From: Candidatus Cybelea sp.
GTDB taxonomy: Bacteria; Vulcanimicrobiota; Vulcanimicrobiia; Vulcanimicrobiales; Vulcanimicrobiaceae
Direction of reading: 5' to 3'
NCBI GenBank assembly: GCA_036489315.1
Contig: DASXFZ010000064.1
Span: forward strand, 1-40,584
DNA: 40,584 bases
The notes beneath the pieces were generated by a model. The model ran no database searches and was not told where the DNA came from. It saw nothing but the letters and a program-made list of their open reading frames with translations. A program made the position numbers and the translations under genes. Shown one piece after another: positions 1-7,235 of the stretch. Position 1 is the first letter of the stretch. Each line of letters starts with the position of its first letter.

Positions 1-2
1 TC

Positions 3-1022
3 AACCAAAACCTCAATCAAACGGTGACGTTTACGGACAGCGACAGCAGCGCCAGCTTTGGCGGGGAATCGTCGTTCAGCAACGAGTCCGAGTTCGACTA
101 TCTGATGCAGTACACGACCGCGGGCGCCGACTACGAGTTGGAATTCGACAAGACGTATTCAGAGGAGGCAACGGGAATCAATAAGATTCCCGAATTTACC
201 GTCCGGCCTGCCAATTTCTTCCAGCACTTCATCATACCGCTCTCGGCGCAGCTGGTGGTCGGCGAGTACAGTAATCCTGCGGGCGACGGGCAGCCGGTCG
301 CGCTGGCAACCTGGCGCGGCGACGCCAACCTCGTCGCCGGGCCGATACAGGCCAAGGTCCTCGGCAGCGATTTCGAAGGAACGGTTACCGTCGACCAATA
401 CGCCTACGGTACCGGAGACCTCAAAGCGGCTATCGAGCAAGACTTGAGCTTGACGACACCAATCAGCCAGCACATCGTCAACTCGTTGACCTACAACGAG
501 GCGAATTACAACGGTCCCGCGCTCGTCCCGTTCCAGTACTTGGATCAACAGCCCACCGACAACACAAAGAACGCGCAGGACCTGATTCGCCTCTTCAACG
601 ACGACGTCTACGCGTTTTCCGTCGGCTGGACGACGAACTTCGACGGAATGGCCCAGCCCTTGAGCTATCAGCTCACGGCCAAGCCGTCGCAGCGTTCGGT
701 GCTGATGCTCAGCGGCTCGTTCATACCCGGCCCGGGGCAGGGCTTCGTGACGACCAATCTCCAGCTTTCGACGCCCTTTGGACGCGACGCCTCACTGCAG
801 TTCGTCACCGATCTCAACTGGAAAGGGCCGGGCGAAATGGTCACCGACAAAATCATCTACTACACGCGTACGATCGGAAACTGCTATCAGCTGCTGGTGC
901 TCTACAACGAATCGCAGCAGGCCATCAACGTCGGATTGAATCTGCTCGCGTTCCCGTCGCAGTCGGCGGTCTTTCAGATCGGCTCGCCGCAGCCGGTCGT
1001 TCCGACTACCTTCAACTTCTAA
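3..1022 (+). CDS. LptD-like outer-membrane protein, C-terminal part (partial)
   Basis: The reading frame is open from base 3, so the gene continues to the left; the GTG at 24 is probably internal. About 340 residues are visible. The sequence is rich in alternating polar/hydrophobic beta-strand stretches with aromatic residues, as in an outer-membrane barrel. The end resembles the close of LptD (the LPS-transport barrel): a late strand with a YYTRTIGNCYQLLVLYN segment and then a short amphipathic strand before the stop. LptD proteins carry a similar Cys-Tyr strand near their C-terminus. An LptC-like gene and lnt follow on the same strand within 3 kb, which fits an envelope-assembly neighbourhood. 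The N-terminal OstA/jellyroll domain is outside the window, so the family call rests on the barrel end and context. It could be another large beta-barrel protein. Confidence 0.5.
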   Translation, partial: NQNLNQTVTFTDSDSSASFGGESSFSNESEFDYLMQYTTAGADYELEFDKTYSEEATGINKIPEFTVRPANFFQHFIIPLSAQLVVGEYSNPAGDGQPVALATWRGDANLVAGPIQAKVLGSDFEGTVTVDQYAYGTGDLKAAIEQDLSLTTPISQHIVNSLTYNEANYNGPALVPFQYLDQQPTDNTKNAQDLIRLFNDDVYAFSVGWTTNFDGMAQPLSYQLTAKPSQRSVLMLSGSFIPGPGQGFVTTNLQLSTPFGRDASLQFVTDLNWKGPGEMVTDKIIYYTRTIGNCYQLLVLYNESQQAINVGLNLLAFPSQSAVFQIGSPQPVVPTTFNF

Positions 1023-1063
1023 CCGCGTTCGTGCATCGACGAGAGAATGCAGGTGCCGGCGGC

Positions 1064-1240
1064 TTACGGTTCGTCGCAGGGCGGGTGGCCGCACGAACAG
1101 GCTTCCGATTCGATGCTCTGGTCGGTGGCGTCTTGACAGTAGTCGCTGCAGTAGGCAACGTCACCGTCGACCGGGGCGCTGACGGTGCAGTTGCAGATAT
1201 CGTTGCCGCAGGAGACGTTGAGATCGCGCATCACGGACAT
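1064..1240 (-). CDS. Small bacterial metallothionein-like protein
   Basis: This 58-residue protein has eight cysteines and one histidine in the order CxxxxCxC, then YCSxxC, then CxCGHxxC (Cys 11, 16, 18, 31, 35, 48, 50, 55; His 52). That is the layout of the SmtA/BmtA family of bacterial metallothioneins, including the central Tyr-Cys-Ser and the CGH near the end. Such proteins hold Zn, Cd or Cu in a cytoplasmic cluster. The last CxC of SmtA is reduced here to a single Cys followed by DEP. The ATG at 1240 lies inside the end of the lipoprotein gene; a second ATG at 1231 overlaps that gene's TGA by one base (TGATG), so translation is probably coupled. No clear SD is present. It ends 42 bp from the convergent LptD-like gene. 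No SmtB/ArsR-type regulator is nearby. Confidence 0.8.
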   Translation of the reverse strand: MSVMRDLNVSCGNDICNCTVSAPVDGDVAYCSDYCQDATDQSIESEACSCGHPPCDEP

Positions 1241-1959
1241 GGGGTGGGATTGATGGGGTTGTTTGCGATCTCGATGGTGGAGATCATGCCCGCGGGATCC
1301 CCTTGAGCGTAGACGCCGTAGTATGTGTTATCGAAGGGCTCGGTCATACAGAGCCGCGGCGAGACGAACTGCGGATCGATCGGTCCACCGGTGCCGAGCG
1401 AGTCGATGAACGTCCACGTGCCGCCGTTGGTGGCCTGCGCCGAGAACGCATTGAAGGTCCAAAGGTTCGAGGGCGATGAGCTCGGCGACGGCGAGGGCGA
1501 GGCGATGCCGTGGAAGATCGAGCGCTGGGCGAGCATCGAAAACTCGGTGCCCGTGCCGTTGCTGTCCGGGTTGAACGAGAATTGCTGCGGCGTCGTGCCG
1601 AGCGGAAGCCACGCCGGCGGAATGTGCGGGTTTTGGTTTCGAACGAACTGGACGGGCTGGGCGTACGCGGCGCCGCCTCGGCCGAGAGCCATCAGGGCAA
1701 ACGAATATCCGGCCCAGTTCGTTTGCAGAGTGTCGGTCGATGGCGTCTTTCCGTCGCCGCTCGTGTCGAAGACGATCATATATTGATAGTTGGAGAAGTT
1801 GAAGGCAGAGGTAACGTCAAAATGGATGGCCATGTATCCCGGAGGCGCCCCGCCGGGTCCTAAACCCGGAGGATTTGGCGTGACCTGCCGACCGCATGCC
1901 GATACGATGAACGCCGTTACCGAAACGACTATAAAACCGAAGCTCAATCTACGAATCAT
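1231..1959 (-). CDS. Putative secreted lipoprotein of unknown function
   Basis: A 242-residue protein with a basic start (MIRRL), a hydrophobic segment and a lipobox ending in VSAC around residue 22, so it is predicted to be exported and lipidated. The mature part begins with a Gly/Pro-rich linker, and a Ser-Pro repeat (SPSPSPSSSPS) lies around residues 154-165. I recognise no catalytic motif. The start is well supported: GAGGAG lies just before the ATG. The ATG overlaps head-to-head with the proposed lnt ATG on the other strand. Lnt next door would N-acylate proteins of this kind, but that is not evidence of a specific link. The metallothionein-like gene directly follows and overlaps its end. 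Confidence 0.8.
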   Translation of the reverse strand: MIRRLSFGFIVVSVTAFIVSACGRQVTPNPPGLGPGGAPPGYMAIHFDVTSAFNFSNYQYMIVFDTSGDGKTPSTDTLQTNWAGYSFALMALGRGGAAYAQPVQFVRNQNPHIPPAWLPLGTTPQQFSFNPDSNGTGTEFSMLAQRSIFHGIASPSPSPSSSPSNLWTFNAFSAQATNGGTWTFIDSLGTGGPIDPQFVSPRLCMTEPFDNTYYGVYAQGDPAGMISTIEIANNPINPTPCP

Positions 1960-3445
1960 GGTCTCCTCGCGGCCCTTGCGAGACGTGTGCCTCGCCGCGA
2001 TCGCGGCCGTGGCGCTGGCGGCGGCATTTCCTAAGCTTGGCGCGGCGTGGCTCGTTCCCTTTGGAACCGCGGCGCTCTTTTGGTTGTGGCAAGACGCTTC
2101 CTGGAAACGAGCGGCGCTTCTTGGTTGGTTTGCCGGATTAGTTTTCTTTACGATCGATTTTGCATGGGTCGGGCATACGGTCGGACGGTATATCGGGGCG
2201 TTCGGCCCGTTTCTCGCCTATGGGCCCGCCCTGATCGAGGCGCCGTTTTTTGCCGTCGCGGGCGCGCTGGCGTCGGTGGCGTACGCGCGAATGCGTCCGG
2301 TGGTCGCACCACTCGGCGCGGCCGCTGCCTTTACGATTTGCGAATGGCTTCGCTCGATCGGCGTGATGGCCGCGCCGTTCGATCAGCTTGGGTACACGCA
2401 AGCCGACACCGTCCTGCGGCCGATCGCGGCGTACGCGGGGACTTACGGAATCACGCTCGTGCTTTGCGTGCTCGGCGCATACGGAGCCGATGCTATCCGC
2501 CGGCGAACGTGGCAGCCGTTAGCGGCCGCGGCGGGCGCGACGCTTCTCCTCACCTTCGCGGCGTGGACGTTTTGGCCGGCTCGCCACATCCCCGCGCCGT
2601 CGATCGAAGTCGTGGCCGTACAGGGCAACGTTCCGCAGTCGCTCAAGTGGAACGCGCTGCAGGTTGCCGTCGCGCGCTACATGGCAATGACGCGCGGCGC
2701 GGCGCGCGCGCACCCGCGCCTGATCGTTTGGCCGGAGACGGCGATTACGACCGAGCTGGACTTCGACCAGCATTTGATCGGCCAGTTCTCCGGTCTCGCG
2801 CGCAAACTTCATTCAACGATCGTCGCCGGCGCAATCGATGCGGACTCGCGTGGACTCTTCAACGCACTGTTCATTTTCGCGCCCAACGGTTCTTCGCAGG
2901 TCTACCGCAAGCGCCAACTGGTGCCGTTCGCAGAGTGGTTTCCGGGCCGCGCGTTTCTTTCGTGGCTGCCGTACATCGGCGCGCTCAACGGCGGCATAAC
3001 GCCCGGCCAGCGCGACGGCGTCTATCCGACGACGGCGCTGACGATCGCGCCGATGATCTGTTGGGAGTCGGCTTTTGCAGATCTCGCCTTTGCCCAGTTG
3101 CGGCGCAACGCGCAGCTCCTCGTGATCAGCACCGACGATGCCTGGTTCGGCAAGACGTCCGGCCCGTATATGCACGCTCAGATCGCACAGCTTCGCGCCG
3201 TCGAAAGCGGCGCGTACGTCGTTCGCGCCGCGGCGACGGGAATCAGCGGAATCATCGCGCCGGATGGCACGTGGCAGGCTCGCAGCCTGCTCGAAGAGCG
3301 AACCGTGGTGAAGGGCCGCGTCGGACGGAGGCTGCCGACGATCTTTTCCCGCATCGGCCCGACGACGATCGCGCTGCTGCTGATCCTCGGGTACGTCGCG
3401 CTCCTCTTGATTCCGCGCGTCGCTCGGACCGAAGACGATGCGTAA
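1958..3445 (+). CDS. lnt: Apolipoprotein N-acyltransferase
   Basis: Lnt transfers an acyl chain from phospholipid to the N-terminal cysteine of lipoproteins at the inner membrane, the last step of lipoprotein maturation. From the ATG at 1958 the product is 495 residues, close to the usual ~510. The N-terminal half is a run of hydrophobic helices; the C-terminal half is a nitrilase-fold domain, followed by a last membrane helix near the end. The catalytic triad is visible: Glu260 (WPET), Lys318 (YRKRQLVPFAEW) and Cys368 (MICWES). Longer starts (about 1907 or 1790) would run deep into the opposing lipoprotein gene and have no SD, so 1958 is preferred, though GTG 1985 is possible. The stop overlaps the lptC-like start by 8 bp, showing an operon. 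Lnt supports a diderm cell type but also occurs in some actinobacteria. Confidence 0.95.
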   Translation: MVSSRPLRDVCLAAIAAVALAAAFPKLGAAWLVPFGTAALFWLWQDASWKRAALLGWFAGLVFFTIDFAWVGHTVGRYIGAFGPFLAYGPALIEAPFFAVAGALASVAYARMRPVVAPLGAAAAFTICEWLRSIGVMAAPFDQLGYTQADTVLRPIAAYAGTYGITLVLCVLGAYGADAIRRRTWQPLAAAAGATLLLTFAAWTFWPARHIPAPSIEVVAVQGNVPQSLKWNALQVAVARYMAMTRGAARAHPRLIVWPETAITTELDFDQHLIGQFSGLARKLHSTIVAGAIDADSRGLFNALFIFAPNGSSQVYRKRQLVPFAEWFPGRAFLSWLPYIGALNGGITPGQRDGVYPTTALTIAPMICWESAFADLAFAQLRRNAQLLVISTDDAWFGKTSGPYMHAQIAQLRAVESGAYVVRAAATGISGIIAPDGTWQARSLLEERTVVKGRVGRRLPTIFSRIGPTTIALLLILGYVALLLIPRVARTEDDA

Positions 3446-3995
3446 AAAATTGACCTGGAAGCGAATCGGCATCGTCGCCGGTCTGCTCTTTTTCGTCTAC
3501 GTCGTCGTCGAGATCGTGCTCGCCGGGAAAGGCACGCCGCCGTCCCCGCCCGGGCAGCCGCCCGTCGTGTTAAGGGGCGGTCACGTGCTGAACAATCACA
3601 TTAGGACAAAGTCGTGGAGCTTCGACTACGATCACGCGAAGCTCTCGCCCGACGGCCTGAGCGGCAGCGTCGACGGCGTGCGCAACGGGATCGTTTTCAA
3701 AAAGGGAAAACCGTACCTGCGGATCTCGGCCAAGCACATCCAGCTCAACATCTCAACGCTGGATTTTACGGCAATCGGGAAAGTTCACGTCGAGCGAATC
3801 GACGATCCCGAGAAGCGCGCGTTCGACACTGATTTGGTTACCTGGACGAACGATGCAAAGGAGCTGCATATGGCGCACCCCAGTTACATCCATTCCGGCG
3901 ATCAAACGCTCAAGATCAGCAGTATAACCGTCGATTTCGATGATAACACGGTTCACCTCGGCAAGGTCAGCGGGGGGGTTGAAATCCACCACTGA
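3438..3995 (+). CDS. lptC: LptC-like LPS-export periplasmic protein
   Basis: A 185-residue protein with one N-terminal membrane helix (about residues 9-29), a Pro-rich linker, then a beta-rich domain. This is the architecture of LptC, the bitopic protein that passes lipopolysaccharide from the LptBFG transporter to LptA. The C-terminal half shows the repeating pattern of the OstA/LptC jellyroll (FDTDLVTW, LHMAHPSY, TLKISSITVDF, GGVEI). Its start overlaps lnt, so the two are co-translated. It ends close to a convergent stress-protein gene. Overall similarity to well-known LptC is at the level of fold pattern, so the exact role is inferred; the LptD-like gene at the left edge supports it. Confidence 0.65.
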   Translation: MRKKLTWKRIGIVAGLLFFVYVVVEIVLAGKGTPPSPPGQPPVVLRGGHVLNNHIRTKSWSFDYDHAKLSPDGLSGSVDGVRNGIVFKKGKPYLRISAKHIQLNISTLDFTAIGKVHVERIDDPEKRAFDTDLVTWTNDAKELHMAHPSYIHSGDQTLKISSITVDFDDNTVHLGKVSGGVEIHH

Positions 3996-4011
3996 CCCGG
4001 CGGGGGGCGTT

Positions 4012-4320
4012 TTACCCGCTCTCTTCCCCCAGCTTTTTTTTTGCCTCGGCGATCAGTTTCTTGACCTTTTGGCCACCCTTGTGCCCGATCTCTTCGTAGA
4101 AATCGGAGCCGTATTTTTCTTTGACGACCTTGCCGCCTTTTTGACCGATCGACTCGTAGAATTCTACGCCATGACGATCGCGCGTCGCCTTGCCGCCCTT
4201 GCGGCCAATGTCCTCGTAGAACGTCGAACCGTAGCGGTCGCGCACGGTATCGCCGCCCTTTTTCCCTGCCTCGCGTACGGACATTTCGCGCTTGGTCGCA
4301 CGCTCGTTCTTATCAGCCAT
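4012..4320 (-). CDS. KGG-repeat stress-induced protein (four motifs)
   Basis: A 102-residue, highly charged, hydrophilic protein built from about 20-residue repeats. Each repeat carries a K/RxGGxxxxxxxG core followed by a YGSxFYExIG-type segment. Four copies are visible (KKGG, RKGG, QKGG, HKGG). This is the KGG repeat of GsiB-like general stress proteins and plant Em/LEA proteins, linked to desiccation, acid or starvation survival. GAGG lies five bases before the ATG. It is followed 17 bp later by the convergent lptC-like stop. The adjacent gene at 4352-4567 is a shorter paralogue. No membrane or signal segment is present, so it should be cytoplasmic. Confidence 0.9.
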   Translation of the reverse strand: MADKNERATKREMSVREAGKKGGDTVRDRYGSTFYEDIGRKGGKATRDRHGVEFYESIGQKGGKVVKEKYGSDFYEEIGHKGGQKVKKLIAEAKKKLGEESG

Positions 4321-4351
4321 CGGTCCTCTTCACTCGTAGACGGTAAGCGCT

Positions 4352-4567
4352 TTAAGAAGCAGCCGCCTTACGTTTTGGGCGTTGACCACCTTTTTGACCG
4401 ATAACTTCATAAAATGACGGGCCGTATTTGCTTTTGGTGGCCTCGCCGCCCTTACGGCCGATTTCCTCGTAAAACTCCGATCCGTATTTGGCCTTGACGC
4501 GCTCGCCGCCGCGGCGACCCGCTTCGCGAACGCTCATGCCGCCGGACTGTCCTGAATCCTGGGTCAT
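4352..4567 (-). CDS. KGG-repeat stress-induced protein (three motifs)
   Basis: A 71-residue paralogue of the downstream gene with three repeats (RRGG, RKGG, QKGG) and a basic end (PKRKAAAS). The start is set at the ATG at 4567 because a strong AGGAGG lies five bases upstream; the longer frame starting at 4618 has no such signal and adds a non-repeat leader. Gln/Gly/Ser residues precede the first repeat. The gene lies 31 bp upstream of the four-repeat gene on the same strand, so both are probably transcribed together, likely under stress. The pair probably arose by tandem duplication. The molecular role is known only by analogy with GsiB/LEA proteins. Confidence 0.9.
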   Translation of the reverse strand: MTQDSGQSGGMSVREAGRRGGERVKAKYGSEFYEEIGRKGGEATKSKYGPSFYEVIGQKGGQRPKRKAAAS

Positions 4568-4638
4568 CTCATCCTCCTTGGTCTGGCGTATAGTCTTTCC
4601 CATACAAGCGCTCGGCAAACTCAGGATTTGCTGAGAAT

Positions 4639-5214
4639 TTAGGTCAAGGCTCGGTAAACCGTCTCGCTTCGCTCTCGCAGATGCTCGAGATCGCCGTCGT
4701 TCTCGATCACGAAGTCGGCCCGCGAGCGGGCCTCGTCCGGTTCCACCTGAGTGGCCATCCGGGCTCGGACCCGAGCCTCGTCCAGCCGATCTCGCTCGAC
4801 GATCCGGGCGATTCGCCGTTCGAGCGGTGAGGCGACGAGAACGGACTTATCTACGAGACGATCGTACCCGGTTTCGAAGAGCAAGGGCACGACGTGCACG
4901 ATCAGCTGGCCTGGAGCGGCCCGGTTCTCGCGCTCGACCGCCAAGCGGCGGATATGGGGGTGCAGGAGCGCATTGAGGCGCTCGCGCGCGGCGGCGTCAC
5001 TGAAGACGATGTCGGCAAGCGCCGCGCGGTCCAAGACGCCGTTTCGCACGACGGCCGGCCAGACTCTAGCGATCTCGAGCAGGCCGTCGCTTTGAGGCGT
5101 CACGACTTCGCGAGCGATGACGTCGGTGTCGATGATGAGCGCTCCGAGGTCGCCGAAGATGCCGGCGACCTCACTCTTCCCAGCGCCGATGCCGCCGGTC
5201 AGCCCAACGCGCAC
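4639..5214 (-). CDS. coaE: Dephospho-CoA kinase
   Basis: CoaE phosphorylates the 3'-hydroxyl of dephospho-CoA, the last step of coenzyme A synthesis. The 191-residue product has the expected length and begins with the P-loop GLTGGIGAGKSE (residues 4-15), then the IDTDVIARE substrate/Mg segment at about residues 28-37. The family features HPHIRR, VPLLFETGYD and a final ENDGDLEHL are all visible. It starts 9 bp after the S1-protein stop, so it is the last gene of the polA-mutM-rpsA-coaE strand. This order (polA, mutM, coaE) is common in Gram-positive bacteria. It is an ordinary full-length gene. Confidence 0.97.
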   Translation of the reverse strand: MRVGLTGGIGAGKSEVAGIFGDLGALIIDTDVIAREVVTPQSDGLLEIARVWPAVVRNGVLDRAALADIVFSDAAARERLNALLHPHIRRLAVERENRAAPGQLIVHVVPLLFETGYDRLVDKSVLVASPLERRIARIVERDRLDEARVRARMATQVEPDEARSRADFVIENDGDLEHLRERSETVYRALT

Positions 5215-5222
5215 GGCGATGC

Positions 5223-6392
5223 TTACTCGCTCGGGGGAGGCTCCGGAAGCACGTCCACGGGCGTCACGATTCCGCCGGCCTCCTCCTCGACCGCGTACTG
5301 CTCGATCTCCTCGAGCGGCACGTCGGCCACGTGTTGGATCGATGCGGTGATCCGCCGCGTAGCGTGATTGATCGTCAGGAGCGTCACCTCGACCTCTTGG
5401 CCGGCCGCGAACGCGGCCGATGCATCGAACTCCCCCTTGGGTACCATCGCGAGGATCCCGGGGATGACTTCGACGAGCAGATAGTTCGGGGTGACTTTGA
5501 CGATCTGTGCCGTGAGCTTGTTGGTTTCATAGAGACGGTCCGCGTACTGGTCCCACGGATCCGGCAGCGCGTGCTTGAGCGACAGGCTCACTTTTTTGGC
5601 GTCGGGGTCGAACTTCATGATTTCGACCTGCACGACGTCGCCGATCTTCACCACCTCCGACGGATGTTTGATCCGTGCGTACGACAACTCGCTGTTGTGA
5701 ATCAAGCCGTCGATTCCGCCGAGGTCGACGAAAGCGCCGAAATCGGCGAGCCTGACGACGACGCCTTCGCGAATCTGCGCAACTTCGAGCGTATCGAGAA
5801 GCTCTTGCTTCTTTGCCTGCAGCTCTTCTTCGAGCACGAGCCGCTGCGAGAGAACCACGCGATGACGCTTGTGATCGAGGTCGATCACCTTTAGACGCAA
5901 ATGCTGTCCGACGAGCTCGTCGAGATTTCCGACCGGCTGCCGGCGAATCTGAGAGGCCGGAACGAATCCGCGCATGCCCAAGTCGACGAGTACGCCTCCC
6001 TTGACGACCTGCGTAACGGTTGCCTCGATCACTTCGTCGCGATCGTGCGCTTCGATCACTTTCTCCCAGGTCTTGAGCGCGCGCGCGCGGCGTTCCGAGA
6101 GAAAGAGGGTCCCGTCCATCTCATCGATGCGGTGAACCATCACCTCGACGGTGTCGCCGACCTTCAGGAGTTTTGGATCGATTGCGAGAGAGAGTTCGCG
6201 GAAGGGGAGGACGCCTTCGGATTTTCCGCCGACGTCGACGAGGACTTCGTCTTTATCTCTTTGGACGATGGTCCCCGTGAGGACTTGGCCCTCGTCGAGG
6301 ACCTTGAGCGACTCTTCGTACAGCCGCTGTTCGAATGCGAGTTGATCTTCTTCTTGACTGATGGGTGCGAGTTCGGTTGTTGAGATTTGAAT
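5223..6392 (-). CDS. rpsA: S1-domain ribosomal protein with non-canonical start
   Basis: The product contains four S1 RNA-binding domains: roughly residues 35-103, 120-190, 205-275 and 290-355 of 389, the size of S1 in Gram-positive bacteria. S1 helps mRNA bind to the 30S subunit. The first conventional start in frame (GTG, 6143) would cut the first domain in half. Upstream of it the frame is open and codes for an intact domain (GQVLTGTIVQ, VLVDVGGKSEGVLP) back to a TAG at 6396-6398. Between that TAG and 6143 there is no ATG, GTG or TTG. The best candidate is ATT at 6392, with AAAGGTAGGA just before it; ATC at 6386 is the alternative. Use of ATT is known for infC. A sequencing error is the other explanation. 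The C-terminus is acidic and Pro-rich (VLPEPPPSE). Confidence 0.85.
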   Translation of the reverse strand: MQISTTELAPISQEEDQLAFEQRLYEESLKVLDEGQVLTGTIVQRDKDEVLVDVGGKSEGVLPFRELSLAIDPKLLKVGDTVEVMVHRIDEMDGTLFLSERRARALKTWEKVIEAHDRDEVIEATVTQVVKGGVLVDLGMRGFVPASQIRRQPVGNLDELVGQHLRLKVIDLDHKRHRVVLSQRLVLEEELQAKKQELLDTLEVAQIREGVVVRLADFGAFVDLGGIDGLIHNSELSYARIKHPSEVVKIGDVVQVEIMKFDPDAKKVSLSLKHALPDPWDQYADRLYETNKLTAQIVKVTPNYLLVEVIPGILAMVPKGEFDASAAFAAGQEVEVTLLTINHATRRITASIQHVADVPLEEIEQYAVEEEAGGIVTPVDVLPEPPPSE

Positions 6393-6412
6393 TTCCTACC
6401 TTTAAATATTTT
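6393..6412 (-). promoter_or_regulatory. AT-rich leader and SD of the S1 gene
   Basis: The 20 bases between mutM and the S1 frame are strikingly AT-rich for this genome. On the minus strand they read as a run of A/T followed by AAAGGTAGGAA directly before the ATT codon. The AAGG element lies six bases before ATT. A/U-rich leaders next to the start are typical of mRNAs that S1 itself binds, so this may be an autoregulatory site; that is inference. No separate promoter is needed, since mutM ends right upstream. Confidence 0.45.
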
Positions 6413-7228
6413 TTATCTTTGGCATCGCCGGCACCACCAGGTTCCGCGCCCGCCCAAGACGGTTCTCACGATCCTGCCGGTGCCGCAGCGCGGGCACGCT
6501 TGCCCGTGCCTGCCGTAGACCGAAAGCTTGTTTTGATAGCCACCCTTGAGACCTTCGGCATCCACGTAATCGTCGACGGTCGTTCCGCGCATGTCGATCG
6601 CGCGTTGTAATACGTCAACGATAGCTTCACGTAAGCGGCGCGCGGCCGCCTTTGTCAATGCCCCTGCCGGCCTGGTCGGACGAATCCGGGCCTCCCACAG
6701 CGCCTCGCTGGCGTAGATGTTGCCGATGCCGGCGATACGGCGCTGATCGAGCAAGAACGCCTTGATCGGGCTCGTCCGCCCCGCCAGCATACCGATAAAG
6801 GCCTCTGCTGTAAAGCCGGTCGAGAGCGGCTCGGTCCCGAGGCGGCCGTCCCAGGATTCGCCGGCCTTCACGAATTGCATCCGGCCGAAGGTTCGCACGT
6901 CGGCAAAATGCAGGCGAGCGCCGCCGGTGAACCGCAGGACGACGTGCGCCCGGGGATATTGCGGACGGCCCGCCTGGCTGACGACGAGACGCCCGGTCAT
7001 TCGCAGACTAACGACCAGCGCGTCGCCCGACTCTAGTTCGATGACCGCATACTTGCCGCGGCGGCGCACCGCCGCGATGCGCTGACCCGCAACCGCGCGT
7101 TTAAAATCGACTCCGGGCGGCGCTACGATCATGCGTGCGAGCCGCACGTCCGCCCCCGCGATCTTTTTTCCGGCGATCGCCCGCTGCAGGCCGCGGACGA
7201 TCGTTTCGACTTCGGGCAGCTCCGGCAA
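6413..7228 (-). CDS. mutM: Formamidopyrimidine-DNA glycosylase
   Basis: MutM (Fpg) removes 8-oxoguanine and formamidopyrimidines and nicks the DNA by beta/delta elimination. I start it at TTG 7228, giving 271 residues (family ~270-290), because the mature protein must expose Pro at position 2 as the catalytic nucleophile: the N-terminus reads (M)PELPEVETIVRGL. Longer starts up to 7309 would bury this Pro. Also visible are the RRRGKYAVIEL lysine region, the helix-two-turn-helix part (RIAGIGNIYASEALW) and the C-terminal zinc finger with CxRC...CRRC. It lies 7 bp after the DUF192 gene and 20 bp before the S1 gene, in one operon with polA. Confidence 0.96.
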   Translation of the reverse strand: MPELPEVETIVRGLQRAIAGKKIAGADVRLARMIVAPPGVDFKRAVAGQRIAAVRRRGKYAVIELESGDALVVSLRMTGRLVVSQAGRPQYPRAHVVLRFTGGARLHFADVRTFGRMQFVKAGESWDGRLGTEPLSTGFTAEAFIGMLAGRTSPIKAFLLDQRRIAGIGNIYASEALWEARIRPTRPAGALTKAAARRLREAIVDVLQRAIDMRGTTVDDYVDAEGLKGGYQNKLSVYGRHGQACPRCGTGRIVRTVLGGRGTWWCRRCQR

Positions 7229-7235
7229 GCAGCGC

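Noticed and set aside
1031-1306. Plus-strand open frame of 91 codons
   Set aside because: It is antisense to the metallothionein-like gene and the end of the lipoprotein gene; low-complexity Val/Ala/Gly composition and no family features.
2047-3453. Long plus-strand frame inside lnt
   Set aside because: Arg-rich out-of-frame translation of lnt, typical of GC-rich shadow frames.
3996-4020. GC-rich stretch between the convergent lptC-like and KGG genes as a terminator
   Set aside because: Only a five-pair stem (GCGGG/CCCGC) and T-runs not placed after it; overlaps the KGG gene end.
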